A stretch of 16,748 nt of DNA from an uncultured Bacilli bacterium (GCA_948999435.1 CARJCM010000028.1:1-16748); one strand, 5' to 3'. Positions 1 through 6,357 are shown, counted from the stretch's first letter. Translations and numbers: made by a program. Notes: generated by a model not told the origin, from the sequence alone.

Positions 1-95
1 AACCATTAAAAGATTTCATATATGAAAGCAATAATGGTAAAGATATATTTTTTGTGGAAAATGAAGATGAAGCAATAAAAATGTTAAGTAAGTAG
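1..95 (+). CDS. 3' end of an unidentified small protein (5' truncated by window)
   Basis: The frame beginning at base 3 is open from the window edge to a TAG at 93-95 and encodes the last 30 residues, ending in DEAIKMLSK. The piece is hydrophilic and acidic with no membrane segment, and I do not recognise a family. Its stop lies 6 bases before the first AAATTACAATTT repeat, the same layout as the next genes, so it is probably the upstream member of the same array. It could equally be the tail of a longer protein. Confidence 0.55.
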   Translation, partial: PLKDFIYESNNGKDIFFVENEDEAIKMLSK

Positions 96-101
96 AAAGA
101 A

Positions 102-113
102 AAATTACAATTT
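102..113 (+). repeat. Intergenic 12-mer repeat AAATTACAATTT, copy 1
   Basis: First of six copies. It lies 6 bases after the stop of the truncated gene and is followed by GAAAGTGAGATGA, which supplies the ribosome-binding site of the next gene. The 25 bases at 102-126 are identical to those at 297-321 (copy 2), although the flanking genes are unrelated. Confidence 0.85.
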
Positions 114-130
114 GAAAGTGAGATGAGAAT

Positions 131-298
131 ATGAATAATGAAATTAAAAAAGTTATTGAGAAATTTAAAGAAGTAAAGAATATATTAAAAGATTTTTCTA
201 CTAAAGATGAAGCAATAGAATATCTTGTTAATGAAACAAAACTATCAAAAGAAGAATGTTTTGTTGCATACGATATTATTATGAAAATCGAAGATTAA
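131..298 (+). CDS. 55-aa helical protein of unknown function
   Basis: ATG at 131 opens a 55-codon frame ending in TAA at 296-298. The protein begins MNNEIKKVIEKFKEVK and continues with a charged, helix-favouring segment (KDEAIEYLVNE, then LSKEECFVAYDIIMK). It has no signal peptide or membrane helix and looks like a small soluble three-helix protein. I do not recognise the family. The start is set by the purine-rich AAAGTGAG supplied by repeat copy 1; an ATG at 123 meets a stop after three codons. The stop codon is directly continuous with repeat copy 2, so gene plus repeat behaves as one unit. Whether it is expressed is inferred from the spacing and the ribosome-binding site. Confidence 0.6.
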   Translation: MNNEIKKVIEKFKEVKNILKDFSTKDEAIEYLVNETKLSKEECFVAYDIIMKIED

Positions 299-308
299 AT
301 TACAATTT
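297..308 (+). repeat. Intergenic 12-mer repeat AAATTACAATTT, copy 2
   Basis: The copy shares its first two A residues with the TAA stop of the 55-aa gene. It is followed by the same GAAAGTGAGATGA as copy 1, giving a 25-base identity with that copy. Confidence 0.85.
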
Positions 309-327
309 GAAAGTGAGATGAAATATT

Positions 328-471
328 GTGAAAAATAAAAAACTAATGAATTGGATAATTGCCATTATAGTTGCAATTTTGTATCTATCAGTAAGTTTTA
401 TATTTGATATATGGGCATTCTCTTGGCTTATATGGGTTGCTTATGCAATTTATAGATTTATTGCTAAATAG
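328..471 (+). CDS. 47-aa two-helix membrane peptide
   Basis: GTG at 328 opens a 47-codon frame ending in TAG at 469-471. Residues about 9-25 and 27-44 are hydrophobic and Trp/Ile-rich (NWIIAIIVAILYL, then WAFSWLIWVAYAIYRF), with a basic start MKNKK. This predicts a hairpin of two membrane helices. The composition resembles the short C-terminal membrane segments attached to some Firmicutes XRE-family regulators, but here there is no DNA-binding part; this is resemblance only. The GTG start suits the AAAGTGAG ribosome-binding site in repeat copy 2. An in-frame ATG at 346 would leave 41 residues and lies further from that site. Confidence 0.55.
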   Translation: MKNKKLMNWIIAIIVAILYLSVSFIFDIWAFSWLIWVAYAIYRFIAK

Positions 472-473
472 AA

Positions 474-485
474 AAATTACAATTT
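474..485 (+). repeat. Intergenic 12-mer repeat AAATTACAATTT, copy 3
   Basis: Lies two bases after the TAG of the 47-aa gene. Beyond the 12-mer the sequence differs from copies 1 and 2: it reads ATGGAG, and the GGAG at 488-491 is the ribosome-binding site for the DUF3781 gene. Only the 12-mer is held constant. Confidence 0.85.
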
Positions 486-501
486 ATGGAGTTGATAGTT
501 T

Positions 502-747
502 ATGAATAAAGAGATATTGTTATTAAATATAGATAAAGTTCATACTACAAAAATGGGTATAGATAGAATTAAGAAAAATCTTAAACTAGATACAAATGAT
601 GTAGTTGATTATTGCAAAAATAAAGTTTTAGATAAAAAATGTAATATATATAAACAAGGCAAGAATTGGTATTGTGAAATTGATAATATAAAGATAACTA
701 TTAACTCATACAGTTATACGATTATTACAGCACATACTATTCACTAA
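502..747 (+). CDS. DUF3781 family protein
   Basis: An 81-aa soluble protein beginning MNKEILLLNIDKVHTTKMG. I recognise the family from the pattern: N-terminal LLxNIDKVHTT, central RIKKNLKLDTNDVVDYCKNK, then GKNWYCEID and the C-terminal NSYSYTIITAH. DUF3781 proteins are small Firmicutes proteins of about this length and are usually annotated as unknown. The length and both ends match the family, so the gene appears intact. The start has GGAG ten bases upstream inside the repeat-derived leader. It is flanked by repeat copies 3 and 4, and its TAA is fused to copy 4. No biochemical role is known to me. The family assignment comes from memory of the conserved pattern, not from a search. Confidence 0.8.
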   Translation: MNKEILLLNIDKVHTTKMGIDRIKKNLKLDTNDVVDYCKNKVLDKKCNIYKQGKNWYCEIDNIKITINSYSYTIITAHTIH

Positions 748-757
748 ATTACAATCT
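746..757 (+). repeat. Intergenic 12-mer repeat, copy 4 (AAATTACAATCT)
   Basis: The only copy with a change (T to C at position 11). It overlaps the TAA stop of the DUF3781 gene and is followed by AGAGGTG, the ribosome-binding site of the hydrolase gene. Confidence 0.8.
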
Positions 758-768
758 AGAGGTGTAAG

Positions 769-1509
769 ATGGAATATAAAGAATATGGATCAAAGAATAA
801 TGATATTGTAATTTTATTGCATGGTGGCGGTCTTTCTTGGTGGAATTATATAGATGAAATAGGATTGCTTGAAGATGAATTTCACATAGTTATTCCTATA
901 CTAGACGGACATTCAAATAGTGATACAAATTTTACTTCCATTGAAAGTAATGCTTTAGAAATAATAAATTTTATAAATGATAATTATAATGGAAAAGTAA
1001 AATTAATTGGAGGATTATCATTAGGAGGACAAATATTGTTAGAAATACTATCTAAAAATCCCAATATATGTGAATATGCTATTGTTGAAAGTGCTTTGGC
1101 AATTCCTATGAATTTTACTTATAAAATGATAGAGCCAACATTTAATTTATCATATTGTTTAATAAGTAAAAAATGGTTTTCAAAACTACAGTTTAAAAGT
1201 TTAAAACTTAAAAACAGGTTGTTTGATATGTATTATGAAGATACTTGTAAAATTACAAAAGATAATTTAATTGCTTTTATGAAGTCAAATTCTAGTTATG
1301 AAGTAAAAGATACTTTATCACATACTAGAGCAAAAGTGCTTGTATTGGTAGGAAGCAAAGAAAGACCTATTATGAAAAAATCGGCAACTAAAATTGCTAA
1401 TTTAATACCAAATAGTGAACTTGATGTACTACAAGGATATTATCATGGGGATATTAGCATAAATCATGCAGATGATTATGTTAAGAGAATAAAGAGATTA
1501 GTTCGCTAA
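769..1509 (+). CDS. Alpha/beta hydrolase
   Basis: A 246-aa soluble protein of the alpha/beta hydrolase fold, the usual length for a single-domain esterase, lipase or peptidase-like member. The oxyanion-loop motif HGGG is at residues 18-21. The nucleophile elbow G-L-S-L-G-G is at 82-87, making Ser84 the likely nucleophile. A strand VLVLVGSKE at about 190-198 offers an acidic residue near Glu198, and YYHGD gives the likely catalytic His226. All catalytic positions are therefore present and the enzyme is probably active. There is no signal peptide, so it acts in the cytoplasm. The substrate cannot be read from sequence. AGGTG four bases before the ATG fixes the start. The gene lies between repeat copies 4 and 5, with its TAA fused to copy 5, and a terminator follows. 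Confidence 0.88.
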   Translation: MEYKEYGSKNNDIVILLHGGGLSWWNYIDEIGLLEDEFHIVIPILDGHSNSDTNFTSIESNALEIINFINDNYNGKVKLIGGLSLGGQILLEILSKNPNICEYAIVESALAIPMNFTYKMIEPTFNLSYCLISKKWFSKLQFKSLKLKNRLFDMYYEDTCKITKDNLIAFMKSNSSYEVKDTLSHTRAKVLVLVGSKERPIMKKSATKIANLIPNSELDVLQGYYHGDISINHADDYVKRIKRLVR

Positions 1510-1519
1510 ATTACAATTT
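1508..1519 (+). repeat. Intergenic 12-mer repeat AAATTACAATTT, copy 5
   Basis: Overlaps the TAA stop of the hydrolase gene and is followed by GTGGAG as in other copies. Here no gene starts behind it; the GGAG-like bases form the left arm of a terminator. Confidence 0.85.
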
Positions 1520-1522
1520 GTG

Positions 1523-1552
1523 GAGTAGATTATTTAAGATTTACTCTTTTTT
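1523..1552 (+). terminator. Rho-independent terminator after the hydrolase gene
   Basis: GAGTAGAT (1523-1530) pairs with ATTTACTC (1539-1546), giving eight pairs with one G-U, around the loop TATTTAAG. Six T residues follow at 1547-1552. It would end the transcript of the upstream small genes before the regulator gene. The left arm uses the position where other repeats carry their ribosome-binding site. Confidence 0.75.
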
Positions 1553-1553
1553 G

Positions 1554-1583
1554 TTACAATTAAGAAAAATAATTTACTATAAT
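1554..1583 (+). promoter_or_regulatory. Putative promoter of the XRE-membrane regulator gene
   Basis: A perfect -10 TATAAT is at 1578-1583. The best -35 is TTACAA (1554-1559) at a spacing of 18; it is a weak match. A start near 1590 would place the palindrome at 1602-1619 early in the transcript. Confidence 0.5.
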
Positions 1584-1601
1584 TCATTACTAATAACTAG
1601 A

Positions 1602-1619
1602 TGTCAAAGACTTTTGACA
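1602..1619. promoter_or_regulatory. Palindromic operator candidate TGTCAAA-N4-TTTGACA
   Basis: Two perfect 7-base arms, TGTCAAA (1602-1608) and TTTGACA (1613-1619), are separated by GACT. The site lies about 19 bases downstream of the -10 and ahead of the regulator's ribosome-binding site (1653-1659). A repressor bound here would block its own gene. Autoregulation by the XRE protein is inferred from position and symmetry. Confidence 0.55.
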
Positions 1620-1663
1620 GACAAAAATATTTCTTTCATATAAAATGTAATTGGAGGTGCAAA

Positions 1664-2176
1664 ATGAATGTTGGAGCAAGAATTAAAAAATACAGAGAAA
1701 AACAAAATATTTCACAAGATGAATTAGCATTGAAAGTTTTTGTTTCAAGACAAACAATATCTAATTGGGAGACAAATAAAAGTTATCCTGATATAAAAAG
1801 TTTAACTATGTTATCTAACATTTTTCATGTAACTCTAGATGATTTTATAAAAGGAGATATAGAGGAGATGAAAAGGATAGTAAGTAAAGAAAAAATAGAA
1901 AAATTTAATATAATGAGTTATATTTTCCTAGTAGAAATGCTAATTGTTATGTTTAGTGCATATCCATTATTTACCTTAGATGGATACATTGGTGTTATTA
2001 TTTGGGCATTATTTTTTGTAATAACATTTGTAACAACAATAGTCATTGAAAAATTTAAAAAGAAGAATGATATTCAAACTTATAAAGAGATTATTGCTTT
2101 TATGGAAAATAAATCATTATCTTATGAAGAAGTACAACAAGAAATTGGAAAAAGAAATTATCAAAAATATTGTTAG
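1664..2176 (+). CDS. XRE-family regulator with membrane helices, apparently frameshifted at its C-terminus
   Basis: The first ~60 residues are a Cro/CI-type helix-turn-helix: MNVGARIKKYREKQNISQDE, then VSRQTISNWETNKSYPD, a classic XRE motif. After an acidic/basic linker come two membrane helices at about 84-104 and 108-128, then a cytoplasmic stretch. I chose ATG 1664 because GGAGGTG lies just upstream; the longer in-frame start at 1601 would read through the palindrome and has no ribosome-binding site. The frame stops at 2174-2176 straight after NYQK. One base back, the frame continues for 25 codons as a third hydrophobic helix to a TAG at 2244. This suggests loss of one A in the A-run at 2163-2167, or a programmed -1 shift. 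Membrane-tethered XRE proteins of this type usually sense envelope conditions and control neighbouring genes; the ligand here is unknown. Confidence 0.8.
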   Translation: MNVGARIKKYREKQNISQDELALKVFVSRQTISNWETNKSYPDIKSLTMLSNIFHVTLDDFIKGDIEEMKRIVSKEKIEKFNIMSYIFLVEMLIVMFSAYPLFTLDGYIGVIIWALFFVITFVTTIVIEKFKKKNDIQTYKEIIAFMENKSLSYEEVQQEIGKRNYQKYC

Positions 2177-2244
2177 CGATTTTGACAGGTTTAATAACAT
2201 TTATTATTTTTATAATTGAAATATTCATAATGAAAGAATTATAG
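2167..2244 (+). pseudogene. Out-of-frame C-terminal helix of the XRE-membrane regulator
   Basis: In the frame one base behind the regulator, this stretch encodes ILLAILTGLITFIIF followed by IIEIFIMKEL and a stop. It is a typical membrane helix with a basic tail. It has no start or ribosome-binding site of its own and joins the regulator frame exactly at its stop, so it reads as the displaced end of that protein. The restored protein would be about 193 aa. Confidence 0.65.
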
Positions 2245-2270
2245 TAAAAAGAGATTTTAGGAGGTAGAAT

Positions 2271-2390
2271 ATGGAATTTTGGATATTTATGATACTATTT
2301 ATATTTATTGGTGGAGGCTGTACACTTACTGGTACTTGGTGGAGTAAAAAGAAAAAAGAAAACAATCAAAAAAAAATAAGTTATTATTAA
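2271..2390 (+). CDS. 39-aa single-helix membrane peptide
   Basis: A perfect AGGAGGT (2259-2265) six bases before ATG 2271 supports translation of this 39-codon frame. Residues 3-22 are hydrophobic (FWIFMILFIFIGGG), followed by TWWSKKKKENNQ, giving a membrane helix with a strongly basic tail. It starts 26 bases after the end of the restored regulator frame, so the two probably form one operon. The N-terminus FWIFM resembles the start of some SdpI-like immunity membrane proteins, but none of the rest of that family is present. It could be a truncated relative or an independent small protein. The TAA is followed directly by repeat copy 6. Confidence 0.55.
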   Translation: MEFWIFMILFIFIGGGCTLTGTWWSKKKKENNQKKISYY

Positions 2391-2402
2391 AAATTACAAT
2401 TT
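2391..2402 (+). repeat. Intergenic 12-mer repeat AAATTACAATTT, copy 6
   Basis: The last copy, immediately after the TAA of the 39-aa gene. No ribosome-binding site or gene follows it, so it marks the right end of the array. The regulator, palindrome and small peptide between copies 5 and 6 would then form one self-promoted unit. Confidence 0.8.
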
Positions 2403-2640
2403 ATACAACAAATGATATTGCTTTAAAATGAAATAAACGATATAATAAATATATCAAATACAAAGGAATTTGTTTCTTAAAAAGTGTGCATAACCCCTTT
2501 TGTGAACGCTCCATTGACGAATTTGTTCAAACTTTTCAGAGTTTGATATATAAATCATCCTTATAAAAAGAAAAGATAGTGAAAATAATGATACATTTAA
2601 TTCAACAATAAATGAAGACATAAACTATTAATTTTGGTAT
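2403..2640. other. Non-coding, remnant-like stretch
   Basis: I see no intact gene here. A good promoter pattern, TTGCTT (2418-2423), 17 bases, TATAAT (2441-2446), reads rightward into nothing obvious. Bases 2484-2546 are richer in G+C than the surroundings (about 40 percent by count) and look like a foreign fragment I cannot identify. At about 2556-2624 a frame reading IKRKDSENNDTFNS to a TAA looks like the hydrophilic tail of a lost gene. Together this suggests decayed genes between the array and the large NTPase gene. Confidence 0.4.
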
Positions 2641-2643
2641 AAT
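2615..2643 (+). promoter_or_regulatory. Promoter of the large NTPase gene
   Basis: AAGACA (2615-2620, four of six matches to the -35 consensus), then 17 bases, then a perfect TATAAT (2638-2643). The predicted start is near 2650, about 50 bases before the ATG at 2701. Confidence 0.6.
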
Positions 2644-2658
2644 TAAAATAAGTTTTGT

Positions 2659-2684
2659 ACTATTCAATAGAATAGTTCTTTTTT
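2659..2684 (+). terminator. Leader hairpin with U-tract before the NTPase gene (possible attenuator)
   Basis: ACTATTC (2659-2665) pairs perfectly with GAATAGT (2670-2676) around the loop AATA. A T-rich tract follows at 2679-2684, and the AGGAGGT ribosome-binding site comes three bases later. It sits between the promoter and the start codon, so it would act within this gene's own leader. It is A/U-rich and may be weak. It could be an attenuator, or the terminator of an older upstream transcript. Confidence 0.5.
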
Positions 2685-2700
2685 GTCAGGAGGTAAAAAC

Positions 2701-5700
2701 ATGTCAAAATTTATTGAAATACAAAATGCAATACTAGATTTAGGGCCAGGCGAATATCAGCGGTTTTGTTCAGAATATAGTACTAAAAAGTTTGAATTTA
2801 GTAATATGCATGACTTGGGAAGCAAAGAAGGAACAAATAAAACAACCAAAGGAATTCCTGATTCTTATTCAGTTGACGAAAATCAAAAATACACTTTACT
2901 AATGTATGGTACAGTAGAAAAAAAGTCAATTGATAAGCTAACCAAAGATATTAAAGAAGCATGTGATAAAAAGAAAACAGGAATAACAAAAGAACAAATT
3001 AAAGAAATTATTTGTTTTCATACAAATACAAATATAAAACCAGGAGATTATAATAAATTAAGTAATTTGGTGCCAGGCATTAAAATAACTTTAATGGATA
3101 TAGACTCTATGGCACATGATATTTGTGAAAATTATCAAGGCATTGCATATGATTTTTTAAATATACCAATAGATACAAATCAAATTAGTGATATAAAAAC
3201 ATTTATAGAACGTTATGATAAATTTTCAATTAATTCCCCTTTAGATCTAAACTTTATATATAGAAAAGATAAAGATTTAATTTACAAAAATATTATGGAT
3301 TCAAAAATGACAATAATATCTGGGAAGCCAGGTAATGGTAAAACTAAAATCTCATTAGAAATATTAAAGGAACTAGAACAAAAAGATAATTATACTCCAT
3401 TATGTATTAGAATAAACGGTTTAAATTTATATGATGATATAAAAACATCTATAAAAAGTGATAAAAAGTATATTATATTTATCGATGATATTAATAATCT
3501 TAATGGATTAAACTCAATTATTGATTTAATAATAACTAATAAAAATGAAGAAATAAAAATAGTTGCAACTGTTAGAGATTATTTACTAGACGATGTTCTA
3601 AATAAATTAAATGCATGTATTGAACCTAATATTTATCTATTAAATAAAATGGAAGATTCAGAACTTATAGATATTTTAGAAAAAAATTATAATATTAAAA
3701 ATAAGAATTGGAAAGAAAAAATACTAAAAATAGCAAATGGCAATCCGCGACTAGCAATAATGAGTTTTATTGCTGTTAGAGACGGAAAGATAGAATCTTT
3801 AAATAGTGTGTATGATGTTTTTAAAAATTATTACGACAGTATTTTTAAAGAAAAAAATATATCATCTCATGAAATGGATATATTATTCTACATCTCATTA
3901 CTATCTCCAATAAGTACTTCTAATGAAATTGTAAAAAAAATATTAAGTGATTTGCAAATTTTTGATGTAAATGAATTTAAAAAATTAAGAGATATGGAAC
4001 TAATTGACTATTTTAATGAAGATGCATTAAAAATTTGTGATCAAAATTTTGCTAATTATCTATTATGCAAATATCTAATTATTGATAAAACAATTACAAT
4101 TTCAGATTTGTTAAAGAAACTATACCCTAATTTTATTAATAAATTTATTAATGCAATAAATATGATTAATGAACAATTTTATAATGAAGAAACACTTAAT
4201 TACATAACAGTAGAAATAAATAAAGTATGGAATGAAGAATCTTATAACAATGATTGGAAATTTGTAGAATATTTTCATAATGTCAACCCTTCAAAGGCAT
4301 TACTTAAAATTAAAAATAAAATTGGCAGTTATAGCAAAGAGGAACTTCCTGAAGAAATTAAATATAATAGTAATGTTTACTTAAATGATGATTTTTTAAG
4401 ATTAATATCTGATTTTAAAAATACAGACTATTTAAAACCATCTTTTGAATTATTACTATCATATCTTGAAAAAAGGCCAGGATTATATAATGAAATATGT
4501 AAAAGTATTAAAGATTACTGGTTGATAAAAGAATTATATCCAACGTTTGCATTAGAAATTGAAATTATCAGTATATTGTATTTAAGATATAAAAAAGAAG
4601 CCAATAAAAAAATGAAAGATATATATCAGATAATATTAGAACAGTTATTATTATATTGCCTAGGATTAGAATTTCATATTAGTGAACAGGGAAAAAATGC
4701 AAGAACAATTAATCTTATTACACTAAAATTGCAAGAAAGAGAAAATGTTTTCTTATTCAGGAAAAAACTATTTGATATAGTGTTTCAGCTATGCGATGAA
4801 AATAAATTTAATTATAAAATACTATTAAATGAATCAATCTGGTTCTACGACAATGACCAAGTAGAAATATTAAAAAATGATGTACAATATTTAGATAAAA
4901 ACTACTTTATTAACTGGAAAAATATTTCTATAACACAGAGCAAAATATTATACTTATTAAAACTAAAATGTGAAAAATTAAGAGTAGATATACCAATTTC
5001 GTTAGAAAAGTATAAAGAATGTTCAGAATTTCTAATAATAAATATATTTGAAAAATATGATTATGGAAAATCAAACAAAGAGTTAATACAATATTTAGAA
5101 AACAAAAATAAAGAATCTTATACAAAAATATTTCAAACTTTAAATAAAGTTGAAAAACAAAACATAAAAGTTGACAACTGGAAAGTACAAAGTTCATTGA
5201 ATATCTTATTTAAATATTTAATGGCCAAAGACACTTCTTTATTCAAAGAGATATTTAATTTGTATTTATATGAAGATTGTCCATTTGAAAAAGGATTGTT
5301 CTTTATCAGAGATATATTAGATAAAGATTTATTAGATACAATAATAGATAATATCATAAAAAGTAATACGACAAAGAAATATTACCTATTAACATGCATA
5401 CTTAATAATTACTATAATGAAAAGTATTTATTCATAGTAAAGGATTTTATAAAAATACAAAATACTACCAATAAATATACTTTATCAATTAAAAGTATTT
5501 TTGAATATTCAAAATATGATAAAAAATTGTTAGAAGACTATACGAAAGAAATTACAGAACAAGATGAATTTGGATTGTATTCAGATTATGCGAATCCATT
5601 TATAGATAAAGAGTTTACTGAAATTATATATAATGCATTTACTAACAAAAGTTTACTGGAAGAACTATATTTAAAATCCTGGAAATATAATGGCGATTAT

Positions 5701-6339
5701 GAAGGGAATTTAGGTTATTTATTGTGTATAAATAATTATGATTTATTAAATAAAATACTTGAAAAAAATGAATACGACCATACAGGTAAAATAAAGCACA
5801 TTATAAAGAAAATATGGTCTCATCCTAATCATAATGAAATAATTTCTTATAATTACAATAAAATAATTGATTCTATTCTAGGATATTTGCGATTACATTC
5901 ATTATTTGAATCAGACACAGATGGAAATATAAAAAACAATCAACTGAAATGGTTTAAAAATAAAATAATAGAATATAAGGGCGACAAAGAAAAAATATGT
6001 AGTTTATTTTATGTAATTGGCGAAAAAGAAAATAGTTTAAAAGAAGAATTAATACTATTTTTATTAGATAATACCAATAATATTGAATTTTTCAAACATG
6101 TAACTTTCTTTTCTCAGTCAGAATCGTGGAGTGGAAGTAGAATTCCAATTATTGAACAAAAGATAGAGTTTATTCAATCTTTATTAACAAAAATTAAAGA
6201 AAAAGATAATTTGTTATATATAGAGCATATTAATTATTTAAATGAAAGAATTGATAGTTATAAACAAGAAATAAAAAGAACACAAATTGAAGAATATATT
6301 GATGACTTTCGGAGTATTTTGAGTTATCATATAGATTAA
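2701..6339 (+). CDS. Large STAND-type (nSTAND3-like) NTPase with degenerate REase-like N-terminus, probable defence protein
   Basis: A 1212-aa soluble protein. Residues ~1-155 look like a restriction-endonuclease-like (PD-(D/E)xK, Mrr-type) fold: KTTKGIPDSYSVDENQKYTL, where Asp54 fits the first catalytic acid. The expected E-x-T/K of the next strand reads LLMYGT, so catalysis is doubtful. Residues ~180-360 are a P-loop NTPase of the STAND/nSTAND3 kind: Walker A GKPGNGKT at 208-215, Walker B YIIFIDD at 257-263, VRDY at 291-294 and GNPR at 347-350. The remaining ~850 residues are helical, with a late SWSGSRIP motif (from 1142) that I associate with this family. ATG 2701 follows AGGAGGT; the TTG at 2683 lies upstream of that site. 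Such proteins typically detect an invader with the C-terminal part and trigger an N-terminal effector. The phage-defence role is inferred from architecture and accessory context. The gene stands alone. Confidence 0.8.
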   Translation: MSKFIEIQNAILDLGPGEYQRFCSEYSTKKFEFSNMHDLGSKEGTNKTTKGIPDSYSVDENQKYTLLMYGTVEKKSIDKLTKDIKEACDKKKTGITKEQIKEIICFHTNTNIKPGDYNKLSNLVPGIKITLMDIDSMAHDICENYQGIAYDFLNIPIDTNQISDIKTFIERYDKFSINSPLDLNFIYRKDKDLIYKNIMDSKMTIISGKPGNGKTKISLEILKELEQKDNYTPLCIRINGLNLYDDIKTSIKSDKKYIIFIDDINNLNGLNSIIDLIITNKNEEIKIVATVRDYLLDDVLNKLNACIEPNIYLLNKMEDSELIDILEKNYNIKNKNWKEKILKIANGNPRLAIMSFIAVRDGKIESLNSVYDVFKNYYDSIFKEKNISSHEMDILFYISLLSPISTSNEIVKKILSDLQIFDVNEFKKLRDMELIDYFNEDALKICDQNFANYLLCKYLIIDKTITISDLLKKLYPNFINKFINAINMINEQFYNEETLNYITVEINKVWNEESYNNDWKFVEYFHNVNPSKALLKIKNKIGSYSKEELPEEIKYNSNVYLNDDFLRLISDFKNTDYLKPSFELLLSYLEKRPGLYNEICKSIKDYWLIKELYPTFALEIEIISILYLRYKKEANKKMKDIYQIILEQLLLYCLGLEFHISEQGKNARTINLITLKLQERENVFLFRKKLFDIVFQLCDENKFNYKILLNESIWFYDNDQVEILKNDVQYLDKNYFINWKNISITQSKILYLLKLKCEKLRVDIPISLEKYKECSEFLIINIFEKYDYGKSNKELIQYLENKNKESYTKIFQTLNKVEKQNIKVDNWKVQSSLNILFKYLMAKDTSLFKEIFNLYLYEDCPFEKGLFFIRDILDKDLLDTIIDNIIKSNTTKKYYLLTCILNNYYNEKYLFIVKDFIKIQNTTNKYTLSIKSIFEYSKYDKKLLEDYTKEITEQDEFGLYSDYANPFIDKEFTEIIYNAFTNKSLLEELYLKSWKYNGDYEGNLGYLLCINNYDLLNKILEKNEYDHTGKIKHIIKKIWSHPNHNEIISYNYNKIIDSILGYLRLHSLFESDTDGNIKNNQLKWFKNKIIEYKGDKEKICSLFYVIGEKENSLKEELILFLLDNTNNIEFFKHVTFFSQSESWSGSRIPIIEQKIEFIQSLLTKIKEKDNLLYIEHINYLNERIDSYKQEIKRTQIEEYIDDFRSILSYHID

Positions 6340-6357
6340 CTTTAGGGGGTAAGATTT

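Noticed and set aside
1551..1561. TTGTTACAATT as a seventh array repeat
   Set aside because: It lacks the AAA at its left and the last T, is not next to a stop codon, and is better explained by the terminator T-run and promoter.
1601..1663. N-terminal extension of the XRE regulator from ATG 1601
   Set aside because: It has no ribosome-binding site, covers the operator-like palindrome, and the helix-turn-helix domain starts normally at ATG 1664 behind GGAGGTG.
102..2402. CRISPR array as explanation for the repeats
   Set aside because: The repeats are only 12 bases, spacing is irregular (about 180-880 bases) and the intervals encode proteins.
2683..2700. TTG start six codons upstream for the NTPase
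   Set aside because: These codons contain the AGGAGGT ribosome-binding site itself; ATG 2701 is the natural start.
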